Positions 5,681-6,376 of a DNA stretch of 6,376 bases are shown here, piece after piece. Numbering within the stretch: position 1 is the first letter of the stretch; every line of letters begins with the position of its first letter. The stretch lies in NCBI GenBank assembly GCA_023255285.1, contig JALRIY010000085.1, forward strand, positions 1 to 6,376. The letters are read 5' to 3'. Under the pieces are notes generated by a model, which was given only the letters and a program-made list of their open reading frames with translations, had not been told where the DNA came from and searched no databases. Made by a program: the position numbers and the translations under genes. Origin of the DNA: Algoriphagus sp. (GTDB lineage Bacteria > Bacteroidota > Bacteroidia > Cytophagales > Cyclobacteriaceae).

Positions 5681-6376
5681 ATGAAAAAACTTTTTGTACT
5701 ATTTTTCTTTGGAGTCTTGCCTCTACTCCCGGTAAATGCTCAAACGGAGGTTCCAAATGGACCATTAGATTTAAGTACCTGTGTAGCAATTGCCATTGAA
5801 AACAACCTCACCTTAAAGCGATCCGAACTCAACCAGCTAATTACTGAAGCCAACCTTTTGGAAAGCCAAGGCAGAAGATTGCCTAGTTTAACTGCCGGAG
5901 CCAGTTCAGGATATCGCTGGGGTCGATCAATCAACCCGGTAACCAACTTATTTGAAACAAGGAGAATCGGAAATATCAACCTATTTGGGAATACGGGTGC
6001 GCCAATTTTCCAAGGTTTGCGAATCAACAATAGTATTGGACAAGCAAAGAGCGACTTAAAAGCCGGAGAATATAATTTGGAAGCTACCCGGAATGACATC
6101 ACCTTGAATGTGATCAATTTATTTATTGATGTGGTGTTTAACCGGGAACAGGTAAAAATTGCTGAAAATCAGTTTAATACTACTACCGAACAATTGGGAC
6201 GAACCCAGCAATTGGTAGATGTAGGTTCCTTACCTTTTTCAGATTTATTGGATTTGCAGTCCCAAAATGCTACCAATCAATTGAATGTCATCAATGCAAA
6301 AAATGGCTTACGTCAGGCTAAATTGGCATTGGCGCAGGCGCTACAGATTCCATTTACCGAAGATTTTGATGTCATC
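5681..6376 (+). CDS. TolC-family outer-membrane efflux protein, 3' end beyond the window
   Basis: The frame opens at ATG 5681 and stays open for 232 codons to the window edge, about half of the 430-480 aa usual for the family. Residues 1-20 form a Sec signal peptide (MKK, a hydrophobic run, then VNA before Q21). LDLSTCVAIAIENNLTLKRS (29-48) is the typical first helix of an outer-membrane efflux protein repeat. Residues about 70-112 (TAGASSGYRWGRSINPVTN onward) should form the first pair of outer-membrane strands, and about 113-222 the long periplasmic coiled-coil hairpin, including VDVGSLPFSDLLDLQSQ (179-195). Family members trimerise into the exit duct of tripartite pumps, so RND or ABC pump and adaptor genes would be expected downstream. 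The leader is A/C-rich without a Shine-Dalgarno sequence. The substrate cannot be told from this half. Confidence 0.94.
   Translation, partial: MKKLFVLFFFGVLPLLPVNAQTEVPNGPLDLSTCVAIAIENNLTLKRSELNQLITEANLLESQGRRLPSLTAGASSGYRWGRSINPVTNLFETRRIGNINLFGNTGAPIFQGLRINNSIGQAKSDLKAGEYNLEATRNDITLNVINLFIDVVFNREQVKIAENQFNTTTEQLGRTQQLVDVGSLPFSDLLDLQSQNATNQLNVINAKNGLRQAKLALAQALQIPFTEDFDVI

Noticed and set aside
5740..6117. 125-codon minus-strand frame opposite the TolC-like gene
   Set aside because: The plus-strand frame has a signal peptide and outer-membrane efflux motifs, so the antisense frame is a shadow.
1..6376. CRISPR array, tRNA, insertion sequence or phage remnants
   Set aside because: No regularly spaced repeats, cloverleaf-like sequence, transposase or terminal inverted repeats were seen; the coding content is housekeeping and catabolic.

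Overview
The window looks like ordinary chromosome from a member of the Bacteroidota, most likely a marine or soil Cytophagales-type organism such as the Cyclobacteriaceae. This placement is an inference. It rests on moderate AT-richness, mostly A/C-rich leaders without a strong Shine-Dalgarno sequence, a class II xylose isomerase, a xylulokinase whose C-terminal nucleotide-site region reads like Bacteroidota homologues, and a TolC-family protein of the Bacteroidota style. No rRNA or other marker gene is present to settle it.

Positions 1-4540 (minus strand) hold a compact xylose-use operon transcribed right to left: a vSGLT-like sodium/sugar symporter (2897-4540), xylulokinase xylB (1387-2895) and xylose isomerase xylA (31-1344). 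The symporter stop and xylB start are one base apart, xylB and xylA are 42 bp apart, and a strong GC hairpin with a T tract (1-32) closes the operon immediately after xylA. Together the three genes give a complete route: Na+-driven uptake of the pentose, isomerisation of D-xylose to D-xylulose, and phosphorylation to D-xylulose 5-phosphate for the pentose phosphate pathway. No regulator gene is in the window.

Positions 4541-4972 form a 432-bp divergent intergenic region. It contains a LacI/CRE-like operator candidate (around 4618-4631) overlapping a weak Bacteroidota-type promoter candidate for the xyl operon, a near-perfect odd palindrome (4923-4939) just upstream of sdaAB, and a weaker inverted repeat (4715-4731). 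No RNA gene or mobile element is visible there.

Positions 4973-6376 (plus strand) hold the beta subunit of an iron-sulfur L-serine dehydratase (sdaAB) and, 30 bp downstream, the first 232 codons of a TolC-family outer-membrane efflux protein that runs off the window. The catalytic alpha subunit of the dehydratase is not adjacent.

I found no evidence of a previously undescribed system. The points most worth checking are the regulatory palindromes, the sugar specificity of an SGLT-type carrier in a xylose operon, and the separated serine dehydratase subunit.
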